From Niabella agricola (GTDB taxonomy: Bacteria; Bacteroidota; Bacteroidia; Chitinophagales; Chitinophagaceae): DNA of 64,000 bases. The translations under genes and the position numbers were made by a program. The notes under the pieces are model-generated. The model was not told the DNA's origin, searched no databases, and saw nothing but the letters and a program-made list of their open reading frames with translations. The stretch covers positions 434,001 through 498,000 of the forward strand of contig NZ_JAJHIZ010000002.1 of assembly GCF_021538615.1 (NCBI RefSeq), read 5' to 3'. This document shows, piece by piece, positions 51,525 to 59,446 of the stretch (position 1 is its first letter; every line of letters begins with the position of its first letter).

Positions 51525-52907
51525 ATGTTTTTTCAACACATTTTCGACAGGAGTTTGGCACAGAGCAGCTACATAGTTGGTTGCCAGGCAACAGGAGCGG
51601 CGATCGTAATCGACGCAAAAAGGGATATTGACGTGTACCTGGAAATCGCAGGCCAAAATGATCTTCGTATTACACATATTACGGAAACACATATCCATGC
51701 AGATTTTCTTTGCGGCTCAAGGGAACTTGCTGCTGTTACAGGCGCGGCCATGTATCTTTCAGATGAAGGCGGTGAAGCATGGCAGTACGGGTTTCCGCAC
51801 CAGGGCCTGAAAGACGGTGATGTTATCAAAGTGGGCAACCTCGCTTTAAAGGTCATGCACACACCCGGTCATACCCCCGAAAGCATCAGCTTCTTGCTGA
51901 CAGATATGCCTGCTACAGACAGGCCTGTGATGGTTTTTACCGGTGATTTTGTTTTTGTGGGAGATGTTGGCCGGCCTGATTTACTGGAGAAGGCGGCAGG
52001 GCTTATCGGCACAAAGGAAACCGGCGCCCGGCAACTCTTTCAGTCTTTAAAGAAATTTTCAGATTTACCGGAGTATGTTCAGGTATGGTCGGCACACGGT
52101 GCCGGTTCGGCCTGTGGTAAGGCTTTGGGCGCCGTGCATAGCAGTACCGTGGGGTACGAAAAGATCCGGAACTGGGCATTCCAGTTTGGCGAATCAGAAG
52201 CAGGTTTTACGGAGGCGCTTTTAACGGGTCAGCCCGAACCGCCGGCCTATTTTGCAATGATGAAACAGCTGAATAAAATAAATCGTCCCTTGCTGATAGA
52301 AGTTCCGCAGCATCCAAAGCTATCGGCCGGGCAATTTATTGCAGCCTACAAAAAAGGGATTAAGGTAATCGATACGCGCAATAAGGCAGATTTCGCCAGG
52401 GGATTTATTCCGGGAAGCCTGAATGTCCAGGGAAATAATTCTTTTTCCACCTGGTGTGGCTGGCTGTTGAATTACCAGGAACAGTTTATGCTTATTGCTG
52501 ATGATCATCAAATGGGAGACCTGACCCGTAAGCTGATGCGGATCGGTCTCGATAATCTGTATGGCTATATTTCAAACATCGATGATCTGGGCATCGAACT
52601 TCAAATCGCGGATACCATCTCCCTCGACACCTTTAAGACATATATTGGTAAAGCTGATGTGCAAATCGTGGATGTACGGGGCGTAACCGAATACGACGCC
52701 GGACACGTAGAAGGTGCCGATCATGTTTTTGTTGGAACGCTTCCGGATAACCTGGATAAAATCAGTAAGGAGAAGCTGGTGGTCGTCCATTGCCAGGCGG
52801 GTGACCGTTCTGCCATTGCTTATTCCATACTGGCCAGGAGCGGTTTTAAAAACATAAAAAATTTCTCGGGTGGAATGAAAGAGTGGTTGGATGCCGATTA
52901 CCGTTAA
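51525..52907 (+). CDS. MBL-fold persulfide dioxygenase-like protein with two rhodanese domains
   Basis: Protein of 460 residues. Residues 1-245: metallo-beta-lactamase fold related to ETHE1 persulfide dioxygenase, with ETHIHADFLCGSRELA, MHTPGHTPESISFLL and FTGDFVFVGDVGRPDLLEKA. The usual HxHxDH is HxHxDF here, a subfamily variant that keeps the first histidines. Residues 265-350: a rhodanese domain without an active cysteine (LIADDH at the loop). Residues 360-460: a rhodanese domain with Cys423 in VVHCQAGDRSA. It probably oxidises glutathione- or low-molecular-weight-persulfide to sulfite and passes sulfur to thiosulfate. Second leading gene of the sulfur run. Confidence 0.92.
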   Translation: MFFQHIFDRSLAQSSYIVGCQATGAAIVIDAKRDIDVYLEIAGQNDLRITHITETHIHADFLCGSRELAAVTGAAMYLSDEGGEAWQYGFPHQGLKDGDVIKVGNLALKVMHTPGHTPESISFLLTDMPATDRPVMVFTGDFVFVGDVGRPDLLEKAAGLIGTKETGARQLFQSLKKFSDLPEYVQVWSAHGAGSACGKALGAVHSSTVGYEKIRNWAFQFGESEAGFTEALLTGQPEPPAYFAMMKQLNKINRPLLIEVPQHPKLSAGQFIAAYKKGIKVIDTRNKADFARGFIPGSLNVQGNNSFSTWCGWLLNYQEQFMLIADDHQMGDLTRKLMRIGLDNLYGYISNIDDLGIELQIADTISLDTFKTYIGKADVQIVDVRGVTEYDAGHVEGADHVFVGTLPDNLDKISKEKLVVVHCQAGDRSAIAYSILARSGFKNIKNFSGGMKEWLDADYR

Positions 52908-52945
52908 GTAGATATGGAGCATTAACGTTTAAAAATTATATAATT

Positions 52946-53272
52946 ATGGGATTTTTTTCATCCTTGCTTGGAAAAACAGACAACAGCAAGTTAACAGCGT
53001 TCATAAAAGCGGGTGCTTTTCTGGTAGATGTACGAACGCCTGCTGAGTTCTCAGCCGGAAGCGTTAAAGGCGCGGTAAACATTCCGTTGGACAAGATGCA
53101 AAGCCGGTTAGCGGCATTTAAAAACAAAAAGTATATCATCGTCTTTTGCAGGAGCGGCGGCCGCGCCGGCCAGGCTAAATACATACTGGAGCAAAATGGG
53201 TTTCAACAGGTGATGAATGGCGGAACCTGGCAAATGGTAGAAACGCTGGTACAAAAAAATTTGGAAGTATGA
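52946..53272 (+). CDS. Rhodanese-like sulfurtransferase
   Basis: Single-domain rhodanese of 108 residues with active cysteine Cys68 in IIVFCRSGGRAGQA and the family start GAFLVDVRTPAEFSAGSVKG, AVNIPLDKM. It moves sulfane sulfur to a thiol acceptor. The start at 52946 follows an A/T-rich leader; upstream codons in frame belong to the end of the MBL gene. It overlaps the next gene by 4 bp. Confidence 0.93.
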   Translation: MGFFSSLLGKTDNSKLTAFIKAGAFLVDVRTPAEFSAGSVKGAVNIPLDKMQSRLAAFKNKKYIIVFCRSGGRAGQAKYILEQNGFQQVMNGGTWQMVETLVQKNLEV

Positions 53273-53478
53273 AAAAGAATATAGGAACAACAGACAAAAT
53301 TGTGCGCCTGCTGGTGGCAATAGTGATTATTGCCGGTTATTGGACCAACCTGATTTCAGGCGTTGCAGCCATTATGCTGGGGATACTGGCCGGCGTGTTG
53401 CTGCTTACAGTATTTATCGGTTTTTGCCCATTGTATGTGCCGTTCGGGATCGACACGAACAAAAAGAAAAAGCAATGA
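53269..53478 (+). CDS. DUF2892 / YgaP-like small membrane protein
   Basis: Protein of 69 residues with two membrane helices (KIVRLLVAIVIIAGYWTNLI and GVAAIMLGILAGVLLLTVFI) and the family ending GFCPLYVPFGIDTNK. In YgaP of E. coli this domain is joined to a rhodanese; here the rhodanese is the separate upstream gene, overlapping by 4 bp. It probably anchors or channels the sulfurtransferase at the membrane. Confidence 0.92.
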   Translation: MKKNIGTTDKIVRLLVAIVIIAGYWTNLISGVAAIMLGILAGVLLLTVFIGFCPLYVPFGIDTNKKKKQ

Positions 53479-53708
53479 AAAAATACGGGATGCACTGGAA
53501 CGTTGTAAGAGTGCTTCGATTGGTGTCTGGTGTCTTTATCATTTTCGCCGGGGTTCAGGTCAGTGATGGCTTAGTGATGACTGGCGGGGCGCTGCTTTCT
53601 TTGATGTCTTTGCTGAATATCGGATGCTGCGGTACTTCGGCATGCTATCGGTTGCCCCGGCAAAAGAACAAAAAGGGAGAATCAATTATATATGAAGAAA
53701 TTCGTTAG
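53475..53708 (+). CDS. Small membrane protein with GCCGTSAC motif
   Basis: Protein of 77 residues with two likely membrane helices (VVRVLRLVSGVFIIFAGVQV; LVMTGGALLSLMSLLNIG) and a cysteine-rich segment SLLNIGCCGTSACYRLP. Its start overlaps the DUF2892 stop (ATGA) and its end overlaps the next start by 17 bp, so translation is coupled. The clustered cysteines suggest a role in handling sulfur or metal. No named family recognised; DUF2892-like resemblance is possible. Confidence 0.8.
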   Translation: MKKYGMHWNVVRVLRLVSGVFIIFAGVQVSDGLVMTGGALLSLMSLLNIGCCGTSACYRLPRQKNKKGESIIYEEIR

Positions 53709-53916
53709 GAAACAATTGCCAGCGCTCATTGGCGTGATGGTGGGAGCAGCGGCCGGTTATTTCTATTGGAAATATATCGGGTGCCGCTCGGGAACCTGCG
53801 CCATCACTTCCAAGCCATTGAATAGTGCGATTTATGGCGCAATACTAGGTGGGCTTCTATTTTCAACATTCAAAAGAAATAAAGGACATGACATTTCAGG
53901 AAATGATCAGCAGTGA
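53692..53916 (+). CDS. DUF6132-like small membrane protein
   Basis: Protein of 74 residues: [20 protein letters not shown], then [20 protein letters not shown] with two cysteines (CRSGTC), then a second helix [15 protein letters not shown]. It resembles the short YtxH/DUF6132-like proteins seen in Bacteroidota sulfur clusters. Overlaps the next gene by 29 bp. Confidence 0.8.
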   Translation: MKKFVRKQLPALIGVMVGAAAGYFYWKYIGCRSGTCAITSKPLNSAIYGAILGGLLFSTFKRNKGHDISGNDQQ

Positions 53917-54181
53917 TAAACCGGTGCTGGTAGATTTTTTTGCCAGCTGGTGCGGGCCTTGTAAAATGATGGCACCGATTTTAGAAGAAGTAAAACAGCG
54001 GATCGGCAAGAGCGCGCATATCATTAAAATTGATGTGGATAAAAGTCCGCAGGCGGCGGCAGCCTACCAGGTGCGCGGCGTTCCCACGTTAATACTTTTT
54101 AGAAAAGGAGTCATACAATGGCGACAATCGGGGGTTTTGCCGGCCGGTGAGCTGGAACAGATCATTAATGAAAACAGATGA
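53888..54181 (+). CDS. Thioredoxin
   Basis: Thioredoxin of 97 residues with active site Cys22 and Cys25 in [16 protein letters not shown] and the cis-proline [10 protein letters not shown]. The start at 53888 ([10 protein letters not shown]) fits thioredoxin; longer readings overlap the DUF6132 frame. Cytoplasmic. In this cluster it may reduce persulfides or the rhodanese cysteine. Its stop overlaps the next start. Confidence 0.94.
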   Translation: MTFQEMISSDKPVLVDFFASWCGPCKMMAPILEEVKQRIGKSAHIIKIDVDKSPQAAAAYQVRGVPTLILFRKGVIQWRQSGVLPAGELEQIINENR

Positions 54182-54750
54182 TAAGGATGATGGAAGCGAT
54201 ACAACAACCATGGCCCTGGTATGTGGCGGGGCCGCTGATCGGCCTCACGGTGCCGGTACTTTTATTAATTGGAAATAAATCGTTCGGTATCAGTTCATCG
54301 CTGCGGCATGTTTGTGCAGCCTGTATTCCCTGTCGTATCCCGTTTTTTCAGTACGACTGGAAAAAGGAACTATGGAATCTGCTTTTTGTATTCGGAATAT
54401 TTTTAGGCGGAGCAATCACCGTAGGCCTGTTATCAAATCCACCTGGCTTCCAGGTTGATGCTGAACTGCTAAAGGAATTGTCGGGATACGGTCATGTCGA
54501 CTACGACAATTTAGTTCCTGAAGCAATTTTTAGCTGGCGATCTCTGTTTACCTTACGGGGATTTATAATAATGGTTGCGGGCGGATTCCTGGTAGGCTTT
54601 GGAACACGATACGCCGGAGGCTGTACCAGCGGGCATGCCATAATGGGCTTATCAAATTTACAACTGCCCTCGCTGGTGGCCACCCTCTTCTTTATGGTTG
54701 GCGGATTTATTATGGCCAACCTGGTTTTACCGCTGATCCTTTCGTTATAA
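54178..54750 (+). CDS. YeeE/YedE-family transporter, first half
   Basis: Membrane protein of 190 residues, half of a YeeE/YedE-type sulfur-compound transporter. Conserved cysteine motifs are [14 protein letters not shown] and [18 protein letters not shown]. About four membrane helices. The start is ATG 54178, overlapping the thioredoxin stop; ATGs at 54187 and 54190 have a better AAGGA spacing and may be the true ones. Acts with the second half encoded at 54767. Family members take up thiosulfate. Confidence 0.9.
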   Translation: MIRMMEAIQQPWPWYVAGPLIGLTVPVLLLIGNKSFGISSSLRHVCAACIPCRIPFFQYDWKKELWNLLFVFGIFLGGAITVGLLSNPPGFQVDAELLKELSGYGHVDYDNLVPEAIFSWRSLFTLRGFIIMVAGGFLVGFGTRYAGGCTSGHAIMGLSNLQLPSLVATLFFMVGGFIMANLVLPLILSL

Positions 54751-54766
54751 TAAAAAAGAACTGAAT

Positions 54767-55267
54767 ATGAAGCAACAAGACTCCCCGGATAAATCTGTTG
54801 ATGCGCGTTCACAGGACGCGATGTGTTTCAATCAAAGTGCATTAAAGCATAAATGGTATCACAATGTGAAATACCTGGTTGTGGGAATGCTGTTCGGGAT
54901 CGTGCTGGTGAAAGCCGAAGTAGTCAATTGGTTCCGGATACAGGAAATGTTCCGCTTACAATCGTTTCATATGTATGGCGTCATCGGAACTGCGGTAGTT
55001 ACTGGTATTGTTTCGGTGTGGCTGATAAAAAAATTTAATGTTAAAACCATTTATGGGGAGCCGGTTAAAATAGCATCAAAAACGTTTAATAAGGGTCAGA
55101 TCTATGGTGGTTTGATTTTTGGCCTGGGCTGGGCCATGACCGGAGCTTGCCCCGGGCCGCTTTTTGCTCAAATCGGAACGGGTAGCACAGTTGTTGTGGT
55201 TACGCTTTTGAGCGCCGTTGTAGGCACCTGGGTGTATGGATTGGTAAGAGAAAAATTACCGCATTAA
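54767..55267 (+). CDS. YeeE/YedE-family transporter, second half
   Basis: Membrane protein of 166 residues and second half of the split transporter: NVKYLVVGMLFGIVLVKAEV, then IYGGLIFGLGWAMTGACPGP with the conserved TGACPGP cysteine. Last gene of the sulfur run; 16 bp after the first half. The N-terminal 30 residues are hydrophilic (DSPDKSVDARSQDAMCFNQ). Confidence 0.9.
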   Translation: MKQQDSPDKSVDARSQDAMCFNQSALKHKWYHNVKYLVVGMLFGIVLVKAEVVNWFRIQEMFRLQSFHMYGVIGTAVVTGIVSVWLIKKFNVKTIYGEPVKIASKTFNKGQIYGGLIFGLGWAMTGACPGPLFAQIGTGSTVVVVTLLSAVVGTWVYGLVREKLPH

Positions 55268-55387
55268 ATTGGAACGTCTGTAGTTTGAATTCAACGAAAT
55301 CAAGCCCTGTAATATAAGGCAGCAAGCGGGAAGCGCTCCCTAATGCCAGCAAACATAACTGCAAAATTCCGTAATAAAGGCCTACTT

Positions 55388-56203
55388 CTAGCGTGCTAGA
55401 AATATGGGAGCCACCTGCTCCTGGATCGCCTGCTCCGCAAAACTCTTTTGAAAAAAGTTGGAAACCGCCGATCGCCCAAATGATCCGGCTATGATGACTG
55501 AATTTTTATGACACTCCACCCAGGTTGTAAAAAGTTGTTTATGCTCCCAGTGTAGTTTTTTTATTTCCACGTTTTTGAAATGTGCATTAACATATTCTTC
55601 CAGCAATGCTAAATCGGGAATCGCATCACTATTTTCGTCTTTGATATACACAAAACTTGCCGGTAAATGACTGTATTGAGGAAATATTTTGCAAAATGCT
55701 GTTAGCGCATGCATGCATTCCTCTGAACCATCATATGCACCGATAATCTGTTCAACGCTTATTTTTTTTTCGGGAACCGTCAATACCGGGCAATCTGTCC
55801 AGCGCAGCAGTTCCAGCATATACATATTTGGCTGTTTTGCTTCAATATTTGCACAAAGCATTTTCTGGCTGACGATCATAAGGTCGGCAAACCTGCTTTC
55901 TTTTTCCCAGAATTCCCGGTTCCAGTCGGCAGCGGTTTTTTCATCAACCAGGTACTGGATGTGGTTTGCTTTACATTGATTGACAAAACGCTCGGTTACC
56001 TGGGGCGGAATTCCATTTTCGGCATCCGGCAGTTCGTTATTAATATCCAGGGGATAGCTGGCGTAGCGAAGCTCAGTTATTTCAATGGTGGAAAAAAAGA
56101 TGCCCTTTGCCAATACGGACTCATGTTGCTGTATCAACTTAATGAACTCAAAAGCTTCATGCGAATAATTATCGCCGTCGCAAACAAAAAGTATTTTCTT
56201 CAT
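55388..56203 (-). CDS. Universal stress protein
   Basis: Protein of 271 residues with two UspA-like halves: MKKILFVCDGDNYSHEAFEF and SVEQIIGAYDGSEECMHALT. The ATP-binding motif G-x2-G appears in VIIAGSFGRSAVSNFFQKSF. The start at 56203 gives the usual KKILFVCDGD; the upstream frame overlaps the alcohol dehydrogenase. It lies 26 bp after that gene, so both are co-transcribed from the divergent promoter region. Confidence 0.9.
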   Translation of the reverse strand: MKKILFVCDGDNYSHEAFEFIKLIQQHESVLAKGIFFSTIEITELRYASYPLDINNELPDAENGIPPQVTERFVNQCKANHIQYLVDEKTAADWNREFWEKESRFADLMIVSQKMLCANIEAKQPNMYMLELLRWTDCPVLTVPEKKISVEQIIGAYDGSEECMHALTAFCKIFPQYSHLPASFVYIKDENSDAIPDLALLEEYVNAHFKNVEIKKLHWEHKQLFTTWVECHKNSVIIAGSFGRSAVSNFFQKSFAEQAIQEQVAPIFLAR

Positions 56204-56229
56204 CAGAAAGGTATGATTAGATGATGGTT

Positions 56230-57270
56230 TTAGGAATTGTTTAGGATTACTTTCAGTGCTTTTTGGGAAGCGGCATGCTGAAAAGTGTCGTATGCGTTCA
56301 GGATATCGTCCAGCCTGAAATAGTGGGTGATAAGCTTTTTGGCATCGATTTTTTTCGCGGTTACCGTTTTCAATAGCATCGGAGTAGTAACGGTATCTAC
56401 AAGTCGGGTTGTGATGGTTATATTTTTTGACCACAGGGTCTCCAGGTGCAGGTCCACGCTTTTTCCATGTACTCCGATATTAGCGATTGTACCGCCCGGC
56501 GCGATAATGGATTCACAGAGCTCAAATGTTGCTGGTATTCCAACCGCCTCAATAGCTGTGTCTACACCTGTATTTGCGGTGAGCGCCATCACTTTTTCTA
56601 TCCCGTTTCCCAGCCGGTTGTTGATGGTGTGGGTGGCGCCAAATTGCCGGGCGATGGCCAGCCGGTTGTCGTCCGGATCCATCATGATAATGGCAGACGG
56701 TGTGTAAAACTGGGCGGTTAAAAGAGCCGCCAATCCGATGGGCCCTGCGCCTACAATCGCAATCGTACTGCCTGGCTGCACTTTTCCATTTAAAACACCG
56801 CACTCAAAACCTGTTGGTAGTATGTCGCTTAGCATTACAAGGGCATCCTCGTCGCTTCCTTCGGGAATCGGATAAAGGCTTGAGTCTGCATACGGAATTC
56901 TGACATACTCGGCCTGTGTGCCGTCAATTAAATGCCCCAGTATCCATCCGCCATTTACGCAATGCGAATACATCCCCCGTTTGCAGTAGCTGCATTTGCT
57001 GCAAGCGGTGATACAGGAGATTAAAACCCGGTCACCTTTCTTGAAATTACTGACGGCAGCGCCGGTTTCTGCAACGATGCCCACTCCTTCATGACCGAGT
57101 ATACGTCCCTCTGCTACCTCGGGTACATCTCCTTTTAAAATATGAAGATCGGTTCCGCAAATGGTTGTTTTGGTGATGCGTACAATTACGTCTGTGGGCT
57201 CAAGAATCGTAGGTTTGGGTTTTTCTTCCCATGATTTATTTCCCGGCCCATGATAAACTAATGCTTTCAT
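56230..57270 (-). CDS. Zinc-dependent alcohol dehydrogenase
   Basis: Medium-chain dehydrogenase of 346 residues. Catalytic zinc ligands in ICGTDLHILKG and LGHEGVGIV; structural zinc cysteines in CSKCSYCKRGMYSHC; NAD(P)-binding IAIVGAGPIGLAALL. The start at 57270 (MKALVYHGPGNKSW) matches the family; 44 further upstream codons are rejected. It probably reduces or oxidises short alcohols and aldehydes and would help redox balance when oxygen is low. Divergent from the USP at 57513, with an FNR-like palindrome at 57341-57354 between them. Confidence 0.94.
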   Translation of the reverse strand: MKALVYHGPGNKSWEEKPKPTILEPTDVIVRITKTTICGTDLHILKGDVPEVAEGRILGHEGVGIVAETGAAVSNFKKGDRVLISCITACSKCSYCKRGMYSHCVNGGWILGHLIDGTQAEYVRIPYADSSLYPIPEGSDEDALVMLSDILPTGFECGVLNGKVQPGSTIAIVGAGPIGLAALLTAQFYTPSAIIMMDPDDNRLAIARQFGATHTINNRLGNGIEKVMALTANTGVDTAIEAVGIPATFELCESIIAPGGTIANIGVHGKSVDLHLETLWSKNITITTRLVDTVTTPMLLKTVTAKKIDAKKLITHYFRLDDILNAYDTFQHAASQKALKVILNNS

Positions 57271-57340
57271 TTCAATATTTTTTTTCTGCAATCTAATCGC
57301 ATTTACTTGCAGATACCCATGATAAGGGTCAAGAGGCGTA

Positions 57341-57354
57341 ATGATTGTTATCAT
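57341..57354. promoter_or_regulatory. FNR-like palindrome ATGAT-TGTT-ATCAT
   Basis: Perfect half-sites ATGAT and ATCAT with a four-base spacer, matching the general TTGAT-N4-ATCAA form of FNR-type sites except for the outer base. It lies 71 bp upstream of the alcohol dehydrogenase start on the minus strand. No strong -7 box can be assigned for that direction. Confidence 0.6.
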
Positions 57355-57407
57355 CAGGATGAAGCTGCATACGCATGAACTCTTTTTGATAGCAGTCAGC
57401 ATTGGAA

Positions 57408-57452
57408 GTGATGATTATCATTGATTTTGCTATGTGACGGGAGATACATTTG
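57408..57452 (+). promoter_or_regulatory. FNR-like box plus -7 element of USP promoter
   Basis: GTGAT-GATT-ATCAT (57408-57421) is followed 23 bp later by TACATTTG (57445-57452), a full match to the Bacteroidota -7 consensus TAnnTTTG; TTG at 57421-57423 fits the -33 element. If transcription starts about six bases after the -7 box, the palindrome is centred near -43, the position of a class II activator. Confidence 0.65.
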
Positions 57453-57512
57453 GAGCGGAATTTCAATGACGTTTAAGGGTATGTCAATCACTGAGCTTTT
57501 AAAATGGTAGTT

Positions 57513-58349
57513 ATGAAGAAAGTATTATTTATCGCGGATGCTTCTTTTTTAGATTGCAATGCTTTGGACGTTGCTTGTTATATTGCGGGAAATACAAAGG
57601 CGTCTATAAAGGGACTATTTTTCGAAGATACCGATGCGTCAGATGGAACCGTGTTGCCGGATTTGAGCGCTGCTCCCTGTGGAGATATACTGGGAGCTCC
57701 GGACACCATCGGTTTCGAGACCATTACCGAAATTCAGGCGCTTAATATCCGGCGTTTTAAGGAGTACTGCACAAAAAGGAATGTAGGTTGTACGGTTCTT
57801 TGTTTGGGGAAGGGGGATTTGGATAATGCTTTGATAGAGAGCCGTTTTTCTGATCTTATTGTTGCGGGAAAAAAAACGGCTTTCCCCGATGATAAAGGCC
57901 GTTTTCCCTCACCCATGTTAAAGGAGCTATTACAAAAAGCCGAATGCCCGGTATTGATTTCGTCTGAATCGGTGAGGTATATTGAAGAAATTATTCTGGC
58001 CTATGATGGGTCTGCATCGTCCGTATTTGCCATCCGGCAATTTGCCTATCTGTTGTCTTTTTTTGACAGTAAACGCATGATTGTAGTTCAGGTTGGCGAT
58101 ATGACCGAAGTATCGTACAGACGCCAAATTGGCGAACTATTAAAGGGATATTATTCACAAATAGGGTATGAGGTATTGCAGGGGAAAGATCCGGCCTTTG
58201 AATTGTTTAATTTTTTGAAAAGGAGAGATCATTGCTTTGTTGTTATGGGCGCTTATGGACGCGCCTATTTGTCGCAGTTGCTTAAAGACAGCACCGCAAC
58301 ACCGTTGATTCAATTGCTGAAGCAGCCCGTTTTTATTACACATTGCTGA
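57513..58349 (+). CDS. Universal stress protein
   Basis: Protein of 278 residues with two UspA-like halves: MKKVLFIADASFLDCNALDV and YIEEIILAYDGSASSVFAIR; ATP-binding loop VVMGAYGRAYLSQLLKDSTA. The ATG at 57513 is preferred to one 9 bp upstream because it aligns with the paralogue at 55388. Its promoter carries an FNR-like box. Confidence 0.9.
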   Translation: MKKVLFIADASFLDCNALDVACYIAGNTKASIKGLFFEDTDASDGTVLPDLSAAPCGDILGAPDTIGFETITEIQALNIRRFKEYCTKRNVGCTVLCLGKGDLDNALIESRFSDLIVAGKKTAFPDDKGRFPSPMLKELLQKAECPVLISSESVRYIEEIILAYDGSASSVFAIRQFAYLLSFFDSKRMIVVQVGDMTEVSYRRQIGELLKGYYSQIGYEVLQGKDPAFELFNFLKRRDHCFVVMGAYGRAYLSQLLKDSTATPLIQLLKQPVFITHC

Positions 58350-58389
58350 AGCTGTCTGGATGTTGGCATGATGAATGTAAATCGAACAA

Positions 58390-58433
58390 ATGATTGGAAT
58401 CATTTTCCTGAGTGTTGCTGGAAGGTAGCTTTG
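58390..58433 (+). promoter_or_regulatory. FNR-like box plus -7 element of second USP promoter
   Basis: ATGAT-TGGA-ATCAT (58390-58403) is followed 22 bp later by TAGCTTTG (58426-58433), a full match to TAnnTTTG. The spacing is almost the same as at 57408-57452. The downstream gene is the universal stress protein at 58544. Confidence 0.65.
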
Positions 58434-58543
58434 CATATGAAGCGTGTCTGAAAACGAACCTATACGTTGTTTAAGACGGGGCCGGTTAAATGTACATCGC
58501 TTTCAGAAGTTAGAAAAATATTTCATAAATCAATATAAAAAAA

Positions 58544-59371
58544 ATGAAAACCATTATTGCAGCCACAAATTTTTCTGTTGCCGCCAACCATGCCGTTTCT
58601 TTTGCTGCAGATGTAGCACGGCAGCTGAAAGCCCGCCTGTTGATTTTTAATGTGGTGGATTTGCTGCCGGCAACCACAGATGCTCAGGTTCCCATAGATT
58701 TTTATGAAGTTGCGGAAGATGAAGCCGATAAACTATTGTCGGAACTGGTGTTGGAAATGAAAAAGAAAACCGGCAATGAGATTAAAATCGAAGCGGTTTA
58801 TAAAGTAGGAACAGTCGTTAATCAACTGGATTCCCTGTGTGCGGATGAGGATCCAATAGCAGTATTCATTGCCTCTGAGTTTGTTACGGTGTTTGAGCGC
58901 GTTTTATGGGGAACGCATTCTATTCCCATCGTAAAACGGAGTACCTGCCCGGTTGTTGTGGTGCCGGAAATGGCAACCATGAGTACGTTTAAAAAAGTTG
59001 CCATTGCGGTTGACCTGGAGGGACACGATCCTATTCAATGGCAGGTTTTGCGGGATTGGCTGAGGCCCTTTGGATCCGAGGTCGACATCGTGGCGGTGTC
59101 GCCTACCGGTGAGTTGTCTTCAAGGGAATTGCCCCTTACAATTGATGTGCAGCAGCAGTTGGGCAGTTTCAAGATCAATTATTTTTTTCTCGCCAATAGT
59201 GACGTGGAAGATGGTATAAGAACCTATGTGGCTAAAAATAAGCCGGATTTATTGATCATGTTCGTTCAGAAACATGGCATCTTTCATAAAAGTATAACAA
59301 AGCGCTTTATTTTATTGCCCCCGGTGCCGATTATGTTCCTTTCATCTAAAGTTGCGGTAAATGCGCAATGA
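58544..59371 (+). CDS. Universal stress protein, possibly non-ATP-binding
   Basis: Protein of 275 residues: first half MKTIIAATNFSVAANHAVSF and FIASEFVTVFERVLWGTHSI, PIVKRSTCPVVVVPE; second half FKKVAIAVDLEGHD and LLIMFVQKHGIFHKSITKRF. The G-x2-G-x9-G ATP loop is not evident in the second half. This layout resembles the two-domain USPs of Bacteroidota. It lies 75 bp before the PEP synthase gene. Confidence 0.88.
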   Translation: MKTIIAATNFSVAANHAVSFAADVARQLKARLLIFNVVDLLPATTDAQVPIDFYEVAEDEADKLLSELVLEMKKKTGNEIKIEAVYKVGTVVNQLDSLCADEDPIAVFIASEFVTVFERVLWGTHSIPIVKRSTCPVVVVPEMATMSTFKKVAIAVDLEGHDPIQWQVLRDWLRPFGSEVDIVAVSPTGELSSRELPLTIDVQQQLGSFKINYFFLANSDVEDGIRTYVAKNKPDLLIMFVQKHGIFHKSITKRFILLPPVPIMFLSSKVAVNAQ

Positions 59372-59446
59372 GCTAAATGGTACGTGCTGATGTTGGGGAG
59401 GGATACAGGGCGCAGATAATATAAAATTAATGTGTAAAAATTACGG

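Noticed and set aside
52490..52520. TGAT-GATC-ATCA palindrome
   Set aside because: It lies inside the MBL-rhodanese coding sequence with no promoter element downstream, so it is taken as chance.
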